Below are positions 35,572-43,722 of a DNA stretch of 64,000 bases, in pieces. Origin of the DNA: Tautonia rosea (GTDB taxonomy: Bacteria > Planctomycetota > Planctomycetia > Isosphaerales > Isosphaeraceae); NCBI RefSeq assembly GCF_012958305.1, contig NZ_JABBYO010000018.1, positions 62,001 through 126,000 on the forward strand. Direction: 5' to 3'. Under the pieces are notes generated by a model, which saw only the letters and a program-made list of their open reading frames with translations, made no database searches and was not told where the DNA came from. Numbering within the stretch: position 1 is the stretch's first letter; each line of letters starts with the position of its first letter. The translations under genes were made by a program, and so were the position numbers.

Positions 35572-37281
35572 TCAATCCGAGTTGTCCCCGCCTTGCACTC
35601 CCTCGGGTTTCTCTCCACCCCGGATTGCTCGGAGTTCGTCCAGGATCGCGTCGAGTTTCTGTTCGAGCAATTCGATGCGTTGATCCGGGGTCGGCCCGGA
35701 GGCCGGCCGCTGCTGGAAAGGATTGCGTCGAGCCGGGGCCGGCCCGGCATCCGGGCGAAGTCTCCCGAAAGGATCAGAGCCACGGGCCTCGCGAGCCTCG
35801 CCTTCTCGGGCGCGGTCCAGTTCGAAGGGAGACGATTCAGGGCCGATGAGCCGCTCCTCGACGATCTCGACTTCGTTCGGTTCGGGACCGATGAGCCGCT
35901 CCTCGACGATCTCGACTTCGTTCGGTTCGGGACCGATGAGCCGCTCCTCGACGATCTCGACTTCGTTCGGTTCGGGACCGATGAGCCGCTCCTCGACCAA
36001 CTCTGGTGGACCCTGGAGGGCCGTGACGAGGCGGCGAATCTGTTCAAGCCGCGTGCGGACCTCGTCATGCACTTCCGCCGTATGGCGGATGACCATCCTG
36101 CTCGTTGAGGGAAGGGGGATGAGCACTCCTTCGGGAAGCGTGTCCCCGGGGGGGACCTCCTCACCCGGGAAGCGCGTGATGGTCCATGTGTCCGGCGCAA
36201 CCGATGCGGTCAGGAGCTCAATGAGCGGTTCAAAGTCGGCAGAACGTGTGATTTGCGTAAGTCGTGGATCAAGTCCCTCTTGGTGGTAACCACGCACGAT
36301 ATGGTTGAAGGCAATGAGGTCGGGCACCGCATAGGTTTTCGTAACCATCCTCCCCTCATCCGACACCCCTTCCGTCACCGTGGCGGGCGACGGGTCCGGC
36401 TTCGACTGCGCCGAAAGCGACGCTCCAACCGCGAAGACCCCCGCTGACATCACCCCAGCCACCAGCACTCGATGAATCATGCTCGACTCCTTCACCAGTG
36501 TCACCGCCGCGGCGATCGCCCCGGCCGGGACCGTCCCGACCAGGCCGATCACTCCCCCGTGCGTTGCGGACACTGCGTTCTGGACCGTCGCATGGAGCAA
36601 CGACCCTCGAATCGCCTCCGAGCCGGATCGCATGAGCAACCCGGGGCCGATCAGCACGCCCGACGACGGTGCCAGCCCTCGCCGATCGAGCCGCGATCGG
36701 AGCCGTTCCCGAGCCCTCGCCAATCGGCTGCGGACCGTCCCCACCGGCCAGCCGAGCCGGTCGGCCGCCTGGTCGTGGGTGAGCCCCTCGATCAGGCAGA
36801 GCACAATCGGCAGGCGCTGCGCCTCAGGCAAGCGGGCGATCTCCTCGTGCAAGGCGGCCCCGAGGTCATCGGGAACGCCCGGCTCGAAGGAGGAGGGCAT
36901 CAAGGCGGCGGCCTTCGCGTCGATCCGACGGCGCCGGGCCTGATCGTTCCGCATCCGAGTCGCGACCCGGACCGTCACCGCGTGCAGCCACGGACCGATC
37001 GAATCACGGACCCAGAGCGACCTTGCCCGCTTCGCCAGGGTGACGAACACGGCCTGAAACGCATCGTCGGCCAGGTCGCGATCGTTCACGATCGACCGCG
37101 CGACGCGCTGCACCATCGGCCCGTGCCGCTCGACCAGGATTTCGAACGCCCGTTCCGCCCTCGTCCCCTCCCGGGTGACGAACCGCTCCAGCAACTGCCC
37201 GTCCGACATCCCCAGGCCCGAACCACCCCCGAACAGGGTGCCAAGGTGCCGGAGACTCGCCTCGTTCATCGCTCTGGGCAC
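35572..37281 (-). CDS. ECF RNA polymerase sigma factor with membrane-anchored C-terminal extension
   Basis: 569 residues from a GTG with AAGGAAGG 10 bases upstream; the ATG at 37269 is an alternative. Sigma region 2 (ILVERHGPMVQRVARSIV, DLADDAFQAVFVTLA) and region 4 (LPIVLCLIEGLTHDQAADRLG, WPVGTVRSRLARARERLR) occupy about 25-205. Two hydrophobic segments follow, the clearest at about 268-290 (MIHRVLVAGVMSAGVFAVG). Next comes a soluble domain (about 310-425) with VPDLIAFNHIVRG and MVIRHTAEVHDEVRTRLEQIRRL, a motif common in planctomycete proteins. Then 3.4 perfect copies of a 15-residue acidic repeat (EERLIGPEPNEVEIV) and a coiled tail. No separate anti-sigma gene is present; the extension may serve as sensor or anchor. 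Confidence 0.88.
   Translation of the reverse strand: MPRAMNEASLRHLGTLFGGGSGLGMSDGQLLERFVTREGTRAERAFEILVERHGPMVQRVARSIVNDRDLADDAFQAVFVTLAKRARSLWVRDSIGPWLHAVTVRVATRMRNDQARRRRIDAKAAALMPSSFEPGVPDDLGAALHEEIARLPEAQRLPIVLCLIEGLTHDQAADRLGWPVGTVRSRLARARERLRSRLDRRGLAPSSGVLIGPGLLMRSGSEAIRGSLLHATVQNAVSATHGGVIGLVGTVPAGAIAAAVTLVKESSMIHRVLVAGVMSAGVFAVGASLSAQSKPDPSPATVTEGVSDEGRMVTKTYAVPDLIAFNHIVRGYHQEGLDPRLTQITRSADFEPLIELLTASVAPDTWTITRFPGEEVPPGDTLPEGVLIPLPSTSRMVIRHTAEVHDEVRTRLEQIRRLVTALQGPPELVEERLIGPEPNEVEIVEERLIGPEPNEVEIVEERLIGPEPNEVEIVEERLIGPESSPFELDRAREGEAREARGSDPFGRLRPDAGPAPARRNPFQQRPASGPTPDQRIELLEQKLDAILDELRAIRGGEKPEGVQGGDNSD
35843..35996 (-). repeat. 3.4 perfect 45-bp tandem repeats inside the sigma factor gene
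   Basis: Units at 35843-35887, 35888-35932 and 35933-35977 plus 19 bases are identical, coding for a 15-residue Glu/Pro repeat. The absence of synonymous differences indicates recent expansion. Confidence 0.95.
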
Positions 37282-37401
37282 GGCTCGTGATCCTTCCTTC
37301 GACTCGGAGTGTCCACGAGGTAATGCCGGATTGAGCCACGATCAATCCAGTTTATTTCTGAAATCTCTCCGAGCCGGTGTGTCAGGAACGGTCTCGCTCC
37401 C

Positions 37402-38517
37402 TCACCACTTGTCGATCGGCCCCTTCGGCGTCGGCACGCGAGGCTCGAACTGCGAGGGCAGGGGGGTGGTCGGCCCGGCGGCGCGGATCTGATCGACGAC
37501 GGAATCGAAGACGGCGACGCTCGGCAGGTTGACGAGCTGCAGGTACAGTTCCTTCGGTGGCCGGATCGCGTAGCTGTACCACTTCAACACCTTGCGGAAC
37601 TGGAGGCAGGCCAGGTGCGCGCCCCGCGTCTCGACCAGTCGGTGGAAGTGGCGGACCATCACATTCAGGCGATCCTCGAACCCCGGCTCCGGCCCGGCGG
37701 TGCCGTGCTCGGCCCAGTGCAACAACTGGCGGAACAGGAACGGATTCGAGAGCGACCCCCGGCCGATCGAGATGGCCGCGCAGCCGGTCTCGCGGAACAT
37801 CGCCTCGGCATCCACCAGGGTGCGAATATCTCCATTTCCGATGATCGGCATGCGATCAACCGCCTCGACCACCCGGGCAATCCCCTCACGATCGACCGAC
37901 CCGCTGAACCCCTGCGCCCTCGTTCTTCCATGCACGATCACCGCCGCCACGCCGATCGACTCGAACAGCCTCGCCAGTTCCGGCGCCGTCGGATTCTGCT
38001 GGTCCCACCCCAGCCGCATCTTCACCGTCACCGGCACCGGCGAATGCTCGACCACGGCACTCACCAGCCGCTTTGCCCCCTCGCTGTCGCACATCAAGGC
38101 CGAGCCGCCGCCGCACTTCACCACCTTGCGCACGGGGCAACCCATGTTGATGTCAATGATCGACGGCCCGAGGTCGCTCACGATCTTCGTCGCCTCGATC
38201 ATCTCCCAGGCCGTCGCGCCGTAAATCTGAATCGACGCCGGCTGGTCCTCCCCGCAGGTCGAGGCCAGGTCGAACGCCTTGGCACGCTTCTCGATCAGCG
38301 ACCGCGCATTCACCAGGTCGGTCGTCGCCAGGCCCAGGCCCCCCAGCTCGCGGACCGTCAGTCGATACGCCAAGGCCGTGTACCCGGCCAGCGGCGAGAG
38401 GAAGAAGCGGGTCGGGACCGTCACCGAGCCGATCGTCAGCGGCTCCTTCGCCCACGCGGGGGGGGCGGGCAGCGGTCGGGATTGATCTGGTCGGGCACTC
38501 GGAGCAATCGCGGACAC
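37402..38517 (-). CDS. dusB: tRNA-dihydrouridine synthase (DusB-like)
   Basis: 371 residues from a GTG with GGAGGAGG 9 bases upstream. FMN-barrel landmarks: FLSPLAGYTALAYRLTVRELG, QIYGATAWEMIEATKI, the catalytic Cys in DINMGCPVRKVVK, VTVKMRLGWD, VIVHGRTRAQGFSG and IGNGDIRTLVDA. It reduces uridine to dihydrouridine in tRNA D-loops, using FMN and NADPH. The INMGCPVRKVVK wording is closest to DusB. A C-terminal helical tRNA-binding region (FRKVLKWYSYAIRP) is present. It lies 120 bases upstream of the sigma factor gene on the same strand. Confidence 0.9.
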   Translation of the reverse strand: MSAIAPSARPDQSRPLPAPPAWAKEPLTIGSVTVPTRFFLSPLAGYTALAYRLTVRELGGLGLATTDLVNARSLIEKRAKAFDLASTCGEDQPASIQIYGATAWEMIEATKIVSDLGPSIIDINMGCPVRKVVKCGGGSALMCDSEGAKRLVSAVVEHSPVPVTVKMRLGWDQQNPTAPELARLFESIGVAAVIVHGRTRAQGFSGSVDREGIARVVEAVDRMPIIGNGDIRTLVDAEAMFRETGCAAISIGRGSLSNPFLFRQLLHWAEHGTAGPEPGFEDRLNVMVRHFHRLVETRGAHLACLQFRKVLKWYSYAIRPPKELYLQLVNLPSVAVFDSVVDQIRAAGPTTPLPSQFEPRVPTPKGPIDKW

Positions 38518-38670
38518 GATGGCGGGCCTCCTCCATCGAGATCGAGCGGATGGGGGTCAGATTGGCGCAAGATTCGTTATTCTAGTCGAATCGAGCCCGA
38601 TGTGTCAGACCCGGTTCGTGGATCGCAGGACGATTGCAACGTCTTGGAGGTAGCCTTTTCGGCGGTAGAC

Positions 38671-38850
38671 CTTCCACCCTCAAATGATGCGTCGCCCCTC
38701 TGCGCTGGGTGGCCCCGGTTGCTCGCCAACCGGGGCGGCGCAGCCGCGAGAGGTGATGGCAGGCGACACCGAAACCGCGTGTCGCTCCGCGACCCCGGTT
38801 GACGAGCAACCGGGGCCACCCAGCAAAAACCCATCATTTTTGAGTGGAAG
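38671..38850. repeat. MITE/REPIN-like element with terminal inverted repeats and inner double hairpin
   Basis: The outer ends are CTTCCACCCTCAAATGATG and the inverted CTTCCACTCAAAAATGATG. Inner 32-base arms (38704-38735 and 38793-38824) are inverted with one mismatch. Each inner arm is itself a hairpin (CCCCGGTTG, loop, CAACCGGGG) and begins GCTGGGTGGCC. There is no open reading frame of its own, so any mobility would need a transposase in trans. Confidence 0.7.
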
Positions 38851-38855
38851 CGGTT

Positions 38856-38930
38856 GTCGGGTGCGTCGAGTCCTCGGAGACGCACCGGGAAGGCGGATCG
38901 GTGCGTCTCCGAGGACTCGACGCACCCGAC
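38856..38930. repeat. perfect 31-bp inverted repeat with 13-base loop
   Basis: Arms 38856-38886 and 38900-38930 are exact inverted copies. Each arm also folds on itself (GGTGCGTC / GACGCACC). It follows the preceding element closely and has the same hairpin-pair architecture. Confidence 0.85.
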
Positions 38931-38998
38931 GCGAGGAATGTTGCCATCGTCCTGTCGCGAATCAAAGACCCACGATTGCCTCTCTTTTGGAACGATTC

Positions 38999-40201
38999 AT
39001 GCTCCCCCTCGACGCCGAAGCTTTCCTGATCACGACCGACGACGGCCGCACCCTGCTTGCCGAGGTTGAGGCGACCCCTCGTCCCGGCCCTTCGGCCCTA
39101 GCGCGCTGGCGCAAGGCGGTCCCGGCCGAGGTCGTCTCGGCCGCCCTCCGCCTGGCCGAGGCCCGCCGCAAAGGGCGAGCCAAGTTCGACCGCGCCGACC
39201 GCATGTGGCTCGACCCCGTCGGCGTCGAACAGGCGACCGCCGAACCCGTCGCCCGCCACAAGGGCGAGCGGTTCCAGGGCACTCCCCTCGTCGTCGATCT
39301 CTGCTGCGGGATCGGCGGCGATGCCATCGCGCAGGCCACCGTGGCCAATCGCGTGATCGGCGTCGATCGCGACGAGGGCATGGCCCGCCGCGCCCTCTGG
39401 AACGCAGGGGTCTACGAGGTCGGCGATCGCCTCACCACCATCGTCGCCGATGCCTTGCGATTCCCGATCCCCGACGGTGCCCGCCTCCACGTCGATCCCG
39501 ACCGCCGCGTCGAAGGCTCCCGCCGCGCCGCCCAGATGCTCAGCGATTACCACCCCGGACCCCACGCCCTGCTTGACCTGACCGAGCGCGCCCGAGGCGG
39601 CGCAATCAAGCTCGGTCCGGCCAGCGACTTCAACGCACACTTTTATGGCGATCGTTATGAGGTCGAACTCGTCAGCCTCGGCGGCGAGGCCCGCGAGGCG
39701 ACCGCCTGGTTCGGCGACCTCGTCACCTGCCGACGCCGCGCCACCCGGCTCCCCGAAGGAACCACCTGGACCGACCGCGACGGCCCCCCTGGCGGCTTTG
39801 CCCCCGCCCGAACGCTCGACGCCTGGGCCTTCGACCCCGATCCGGCCCTCCTGCGTTCCGGCCTCGTCGAATCCTTTGCCGAGGCCCACGACCTCGGCCG
39901 GATCAACGACGCGACCGACTTCCTCACCGGTCCTGCTCGCGTCGATTCCCCGTTTCTCGCTGCCTTTGAAGTCCTCGACGAGTTCCCGATCGACGTGAAG
40001 GTCCTCCGCCGCGCCCTGCTCGAACGCAACGTCGGCACCCTTGAAATCAAGGTCCGCGGCCTGGAGATCCGCCCCGAAACCCTCCGCTCCCAGCTCCGCC
40101 CCAAAGGGGCCGAATCGGCCACAATCCTCCTCGTCGGCGGCGGCCGCGATGCCCCCTCCCGCGCCGTCCTCGCCCGGCGAGCACCGGCCATTACCTCTTG
40201 A
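38999..40201 (+). CDS. class I SAM-dependent methyltransferase with THUMP-like C-terminal domain
   Basis: 400 residues from the ATG at 38999. The frame is open upstream only through the inverted repeats. The SAM fold is at about 95-250: VVDLCCGIGGDAIAQA (motif I), VIGVDRDEGMARRA (motif II), and the ARLHVDPDRRVEGSRR segment typical of this family (a DPxRR-type active-site stretch). The C-terminal part (about 330-395) with IDVKVLRRALLERNVGTLEIKVRG is the THUMP-like RNA-binding domain. An RNA methyltransferase role is likely; the target is unknown. Confidence 0.85.
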   Translation: MLPLDAEAFLITTDDGRTLLAEVEATPRPGPSALARWRKAVPAEVVSAALRLAEARRKGRAKFDRADRMWLDPVGVEQATAEPVARHKGERFQGTPLVVDLCCGIGGDAIAQATVANRVIGVDRDEGMARRALWNAGVYEVGDRLTTIVADALRFPIPDGARLHVDPDRRVEGSRRAAQMLSDYHPGPHALLDLTERARGGAIKLGPASDFNAHFYGDRYEVELVSLGGEAREATAWFGDLVTCRRRATRLPEGTTWTDRDGPPGGFAPARTLDAWAFDPDPALLRSGLVESFAEAHDLGRINDATDFLTGPARVDSPFLAAFEVLDEFPIDVKVLRRALLERNVGTLEIKVRGLEIRPETLRSQLRPKGAESATILLVGGGRDAPSRAVLARRAPAITS

Positions 40202-40281
40202 TCCCGCCTCCCCACGCATGACACCCAGATCATCGAGGAAATTCAAAAAGTTTTGATGAATAAACGTTAAGCTCAATAGTC

Positions 40282-40635
40282 TCAGGCATCCTTCAGCTTC
40301 AAGCCTGCCTCGGTCCCCTCGATGTTGGCTAGGCCCCAGCGGGCGATCGCGTCGAGCACCGGTCGCAGCGAATTCCCCTTCGTGGTGAGCCGGTAGCGGT
40401 CCCGTCGCGATTCCTCGTCGGAGGCCGCCTTCTCGACCAGCCCGTGCTCGACCAGCCGCTGCAGGCGATCGGTGAGGATGTTCGTCGCAATCCCTTCCGG
40501 TGACCTGCAAAACTCCACGAACTGCGACTTGCCGCACATCAGGTCCCGGACCACCAGCAGCGTCCACCTGTCGCCAATCAGGTCCAGCGAGCACGACACC
40601 GGACACGGTGATCGCCGCTTCGTCGGGCGTTTCAT
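40282..40635 (-). CDS. HxlR-family winged-helix transcriptional regulator
   Basis: 117 residues from an ATG preceded by GAGGAGG with 6-base spacing. It has the HxlR signature: PCPVSCSLDLIGDRWTLLVVRDL, FVEFCRSPEGIATNILTDRLQRL, and the wing DEESRRDRYRLTTKGNSL. HxlR proteins are DNA-binding dimers that often control a divergent gene and respond to reactive electrophiles. Here two palindromes lie in the divergent gap before the 4Fe-4S/SCP2 gene, so direct regulation of that gene, and autoregulation, are likely. Confidence 0.9.
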   Translation of the reverse strand: MKRPTKRRSPCPVSCSLDLIGDRWTLLVVRDLMCGKSQFVEFCRSPEGIATNILTDRLQRLVEHGLVEKAASDEESRRDRYRLTTKGNSLRPVLDAIARWGLANIEGTEAGLKLKDA

Positions 40636-40696
40636 CGTTCCCTCCTCAATGCGTTCGAACATCTCGCCCATGCCCCCTTGACAGTATCCGAGGCGA

Positions 40697-40734
40697 ACTT
40701 GTAGTTTGCAAGTCTGACGCTTGCGTTTTGCAAG
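40697..40734. promoter_or_regulatory. tandem palindromic boxes, probable HxlR operators
   Basis: Box 1 is ACTTG, 7 bases, CAAGT (40697-40713). Box 2 is CTTGC, 5 bases, GCAAG, followed by T (40720-40735). Both share the core CTTG..GTTTGCAAGT, and their centres are 22 bases apart, about two helical turns. They sit between the HxlR gene and the divergent 4Fe-4S gene. Confidence 0.6.
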
Positions 40735-40755
40735 TGAATGGGAGGTGGTGAACTG

Positions 40756-42087
40756 ATGACCCGATTGGAACAGCATCCGACGGTGGTGGCGATCGGCCGC
40801 ATGCCCCGTCGCCCGAGCGGTCTGGCCCGGCTGGATGCGGCGGAATTGCGCCGGATCTGCCTGGAGGCCGGGGCGGACGACGTGGGGTTCGTCGCGATCG
40901 ATCGGCCCGAGCTCGACGCCGAGCGATCGGACGTGCTTCGGGTCTATCCGGCGACGAGGACGGTGATCGCCCTCGTCTGCCGGATGACCCCGGAGGCGGT
41001 CCGGAGCCCTGCCCGCAACATGGCCAACCAAGAGTTCCACGCCACCGGAGACGAGGTGAACGACACCGCCCGCCGGATTGTCCGCGAACTGGCCGGGCTG
41101 GGCGTTCGAGGTCTCAATCCGCCCATGGCCTTCCCGATGGAGATGGACCGCTTCCCCGAGAAGACGTGGTCGCTCTCGCTCAAACCCCTGGCCGTCGCGG
41201 CCGGGCTTGGCCAGATGGGCTTGCATCGTAACGTCATCCACCCGCGCTTTGGCAGCTTCATCCTGCTCGGGGCCGTCTTCATCGATACCGAGGTGACCGA
41301 GCAGGGCCGGGCGATCGACTACAACCCATGTGTCACCTGCAAGCTCTGCGTCGCGGCCTGCCCGGTCGGAGCGATCTCGTCGGACGGCGCGTTCGACTTC
41401 TCCTCCTGCTATTCGCATAACTACCGCGAGTTCATGGGAGGCTTCACCGAGTGGGTCGAGACGGTGGCCGAGAGCGGTAGCGGCAAGGCCTATCGCGCAA
41501 AAGTCAGCGATGGTGAAAGCGCCTCGATGTGGCAATCACTCGCCTACGGGCCGAACTACAAGGCGGCCTATTGCCTGGCGGTCTGCCCGGCCGGCGAGGA
41601 CGTGATCGGCCCCTTCCTGGACGATCGGAGCGGCTTCCTCAACGACATCGTCAAGCCGCTCCAGGCCAAGGAAGAGACGATCTACGTGCAGCCCAACTCG
41701 GATGCCGAGGCGTATGTCGCCCGGCGATTCCCCCACAAACGCACGTCCCGGGTCGGGGCGGTCCTGCGGCCGAACTCGGTTGGCTTGTTCATCCGCTTCA
41801 TGCGCAACGTCTTCCAGCGAGGCCAGTCCAGGGGCCTTGCCGCCACCTACCACTTCCGCTTCACCGGAAACGAGCGGGCCGAGTGCACGGTGATCATCCG
41901 CGATCAATCGATCGAGGTCCTCGACGGTTGCGTCGGTCAGCCCGACCTGCGGGTCACGACTGATTCCGCAAGCTGGCTCCGCTTCCTCCGCAAGGAGATC
42001 AGCATCGTCTGGCTCCTGCTGACCCTCCGGGTCCGTTTGCGAGGCGATCCGAGACTTCTGATCGCCTTCGGCCGATGTTTCCCCTGA
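40756..42087 (+). CDS. 4Fe-4S reductive-dehalogenase/QueG-like protein with C-terminal SCP2 domain
   Basis: 443 residues from the ATG at 40756, preceded by GGAGGTGG. The N-terminal part (about 25-190) resembles the QueG/RdhA-type cobalamin-reductase region (AGADDVGFVAIDRPEL, KPLAVAAGLGQMGLHRNVIHPRFG). The ferredoxin motif reads NPCVTCKLCVAACPVG near residues 193-208, with a second set CLAVCPAGED near 280. Residues about 365-430 form an SCP2-like lipid-binding domain (YHFRFTGNERAECTVII, GCVGQPDLRVTTDSASW). A redox enzyme acting on a hydrophobic substrate is plausible; corrinoid binding was not established. The HxlR gene is divergent. Confidence 0.8.
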   Translation: MTRLEQHPTVVAIGRMPRRPSGLARLDAAELRRICLEAGADDVGFVAIDRPELDAERSDVLRVYPATRTVIALVCRMTPEAVRSPARNMANQEFHATGDEVNDTARRIVRELAGLGVRGLNPPMAFPMEMDRFPEKTWSLSLKPLAVAAGLGQMGLHRNVIHPRFGSFILLGAVFIDTEVTEQGRAIDYNPCVTCKLCVAACPVGAISSDGAFDFSSCYSHNYREFMGGFTEWVETVAESGSGKAYRAKVSDGESASMWQSLAYGPNYKAAYCLAVCPAGEDVIGPFLDDRSGFLNDIVKPLQAKEETIYVQPNSDAEAYVARRFPHKRTSRVGAVLRPNSVGLFIRFMRNVFQRGQSRGLAATYHFRFTGNERAECTVIIRDQSIEVLDGCVGQPDLRVTTDSASWLRFLRKEISIVWLLLTLRVRLRGDPRLLIAFGRCFP

Positions 42088-42142
42088 TCGATCGAACGTG
42101 TCTCGCGGCCCGAACGGGCCGAGGGCGCTCGCGGATCGATCG

Positions 42143-43465
42143 TCAGCCCGGCGGGGGGCCGTCGGGGAAGTCCGATTTGGTCTCGCGGAGGATCGCCCGG
42201 ATCTCGTCGCGCAGCTCGGGCGTCAGGTGGTCGAAGTCGGCATCACGTTCCCGGCCCGAGAGGATCGCGTCGAGCCGGTCGTACACAGCCTGTTTGGCCA
42301 CCGGGGGCAGGGCGTCGAACGCCTCGGAGTAAATCAGGTAGCTCAGTGGGTAGCGGAACAGCCGGGTCTTCAGGTCAAAGTCACGCAGCGATCGCCCTTG
42401 CTCGTCCTTCGGGCCGAGGGTGGCAAAGTGCTCCGTAAACCCAGACGTGCCGGTGATCGGTTCCGTCAACCGAGCCTCCTCGACGAACAAAAGCGCTCGT
42501 ACGAGATCATCGGCCGCCGACTCGACTCGTCGGACCGAGCTGGGGGATCGGTGCTCACTCGACCGGCCAAGCGCCTCGTTCATCGTCTGGTCATAGTGCG
42601 CGGCCATGCGCGTCTGGTAGCTGAGTGCGGTGATATGGTTCTGCGTCTGGGTCTGATGCTCCATCACCATTAACGCAACAACATCACTTGTTTTCGCCAG
42701 ATAAGGCGAGGTGTTGAAGCGATCGGACAGCTCGGTTCGATTCGTCGCGCCGCGGCGGTCCAACTCCTCCGGCCGGTCCCGATCACGGACGAAGGCGTTC
42801 CCCATGTGCTCCTGATCGCCGAGGGTTCCGGTCACGTACCAGCCTCCCCAGCGCTCGGCGATTGGGCTGGTGTGGTCGGTCAGGAAGGTCCCGGCGTTGT
42901 ACACCGGCTGGCCGTCGGGGCTCGGAAAAACCGACCGCACGAGATGCCCCGGCACCCCCTGGGTTCGGGGCGTCGCGTGGCAACTAAGGCAATCGTGCGT
43001 CCTCCGCTCGAATTCCGGCAGGCGTGTACGCGCCTGGTCGAGCTGATAAAAGACCGCCCCTTGCTCCGGATCAACCGCTGTGATCTCCAGGAAATCGCTC
43101 CCCGGAATCCAACCAATGTACACATCATCGGAAAAGTAGATGGCTCTTGGCGTTCTCGGTGAGATCCGGCTCTGCTGGAAGCTCGTCTTGCTGAACACCA
43201 GGGTCTGCGAGGTCGGCGAAACCCCCAACGCCTCCAGGACCGCCGGCAAGTACCCCCGCGTCGCATCATACGACAACCGGACCTCTCCCTCCGCCAGCTT
43301 TTCCTGCAACCGGGCGATCGGATCGTCCACCTCAGCCGTCAAGTAATCGATCGGCGAACGCTCGAACCCCAGGTCCTGTCCCTTGGCTGTCCCCATCGCC
43401 AGGACCACGGCCACCCCCCACGTCGTTGCCACCAGCCCCGTTTTTCTCCACGCGACCTTGCCCAT
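42143..43465 (-). CDS. exported protein with single c-type heme motif, unknown function
   Basis: 440 residues from the ATG at 43465, with GGAGG 8 bases upstream; the frame extends upstream without meaning. A signal peptide (TGLVATTWGVAVVLAMGTAKG) precedes DLGFERSPIDYLT. One heme-binding CLSCH lies near residue 154 in RRTHDCLSCHATPRTQGVPGH. Further conserved-looking segments are RAIYFSDDVYIGWIPG, NAGTFLTDHTSPIAERWGGWYVTG and VVALMVMEHQTQTQNHIT. It is much larger than a typical monoheme cytochrome. I recall this arrangement as a conserved family of unknown role. It is periplasmic, with heme as possible redox or sensor group. Confidence 0.8.
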   Translation of the reverse strand: MGKVAWRKTGLVATTWGVAVVLAMGTAKGQDLGFERSPIDYLTAEVDDPIARLQEKLAEGEVRLSYDATRGYLPAVLEALGVSPTSQTLVFSKTSFQQSRISPRTPRAIYFSDDVYIGWIPGSDFLEITAVDPEQGAVFYQLDQARTRLPEFERRTHDCLSCHATPRTQGVPGHLVRSVFPSPDGQPVYNAGTFLTDHTSPIAERWGGWYVTGTLGDQEHMGNAFVRDRDRPEELDRRGATNRTELSDRFNTSPYLAKTSDVVALMVMEHQTQTQNHITALSYQTRMAAHYDQTMNEALGRSSEHRSPSSVRRVESAADDLVRALLFVEEARLTEPITGTSGFTEHFATLGPKDEQGRSLRDFDLKTRLFRYPLSYLIYSEAFDALPPVAKQAVYDRLDAILSGRERDADFDHLTPELRDEIRAILRETKSDFPDGPPPG

Positions 43466-43722
43466 CGTCACGTCCTCCAGCTCCCAATCACGCTCGGTCT
43501 TCGTTCCTTCATCTTGATCGAGCATAATCGATCTGAAATGGGACTTCAATATCCGATTTTGTGGTTTTTGTCGGGTGCTTGTCGAGGAGGGGTGTCGCTG
43601 GTCAAACTGGTTCCCTGGCCCGGTCGGAGCGTCCGGTACGAGAGGAGTCCGGCGGCCGGGGAGTGAGGAACCGTCTCGGGTGATCGAAAATCGCCTGATG
43701 ATGGGACAAGGGAGACGACCCG

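Larger units (their letters stand above)
38518..38998. other. divergent intergenic region filled with inverted repeats
   Basis: 481 bases between dusB and the methyltransferase gene. It holds a 180-base terminal-inverted-repeat element (38671-38850) followed after 5 bases by a perfect 31-bp inverted repeat (38856-38930). Plus-strand frames through it are open only because of the repeat composition. Confidence 0.7.

Noticed and set aside
35843-35996. Possible CRISPR array
   Set aside because: The 45-bp units are contiguous, without spacers, and in frame with the sigma factor gene.
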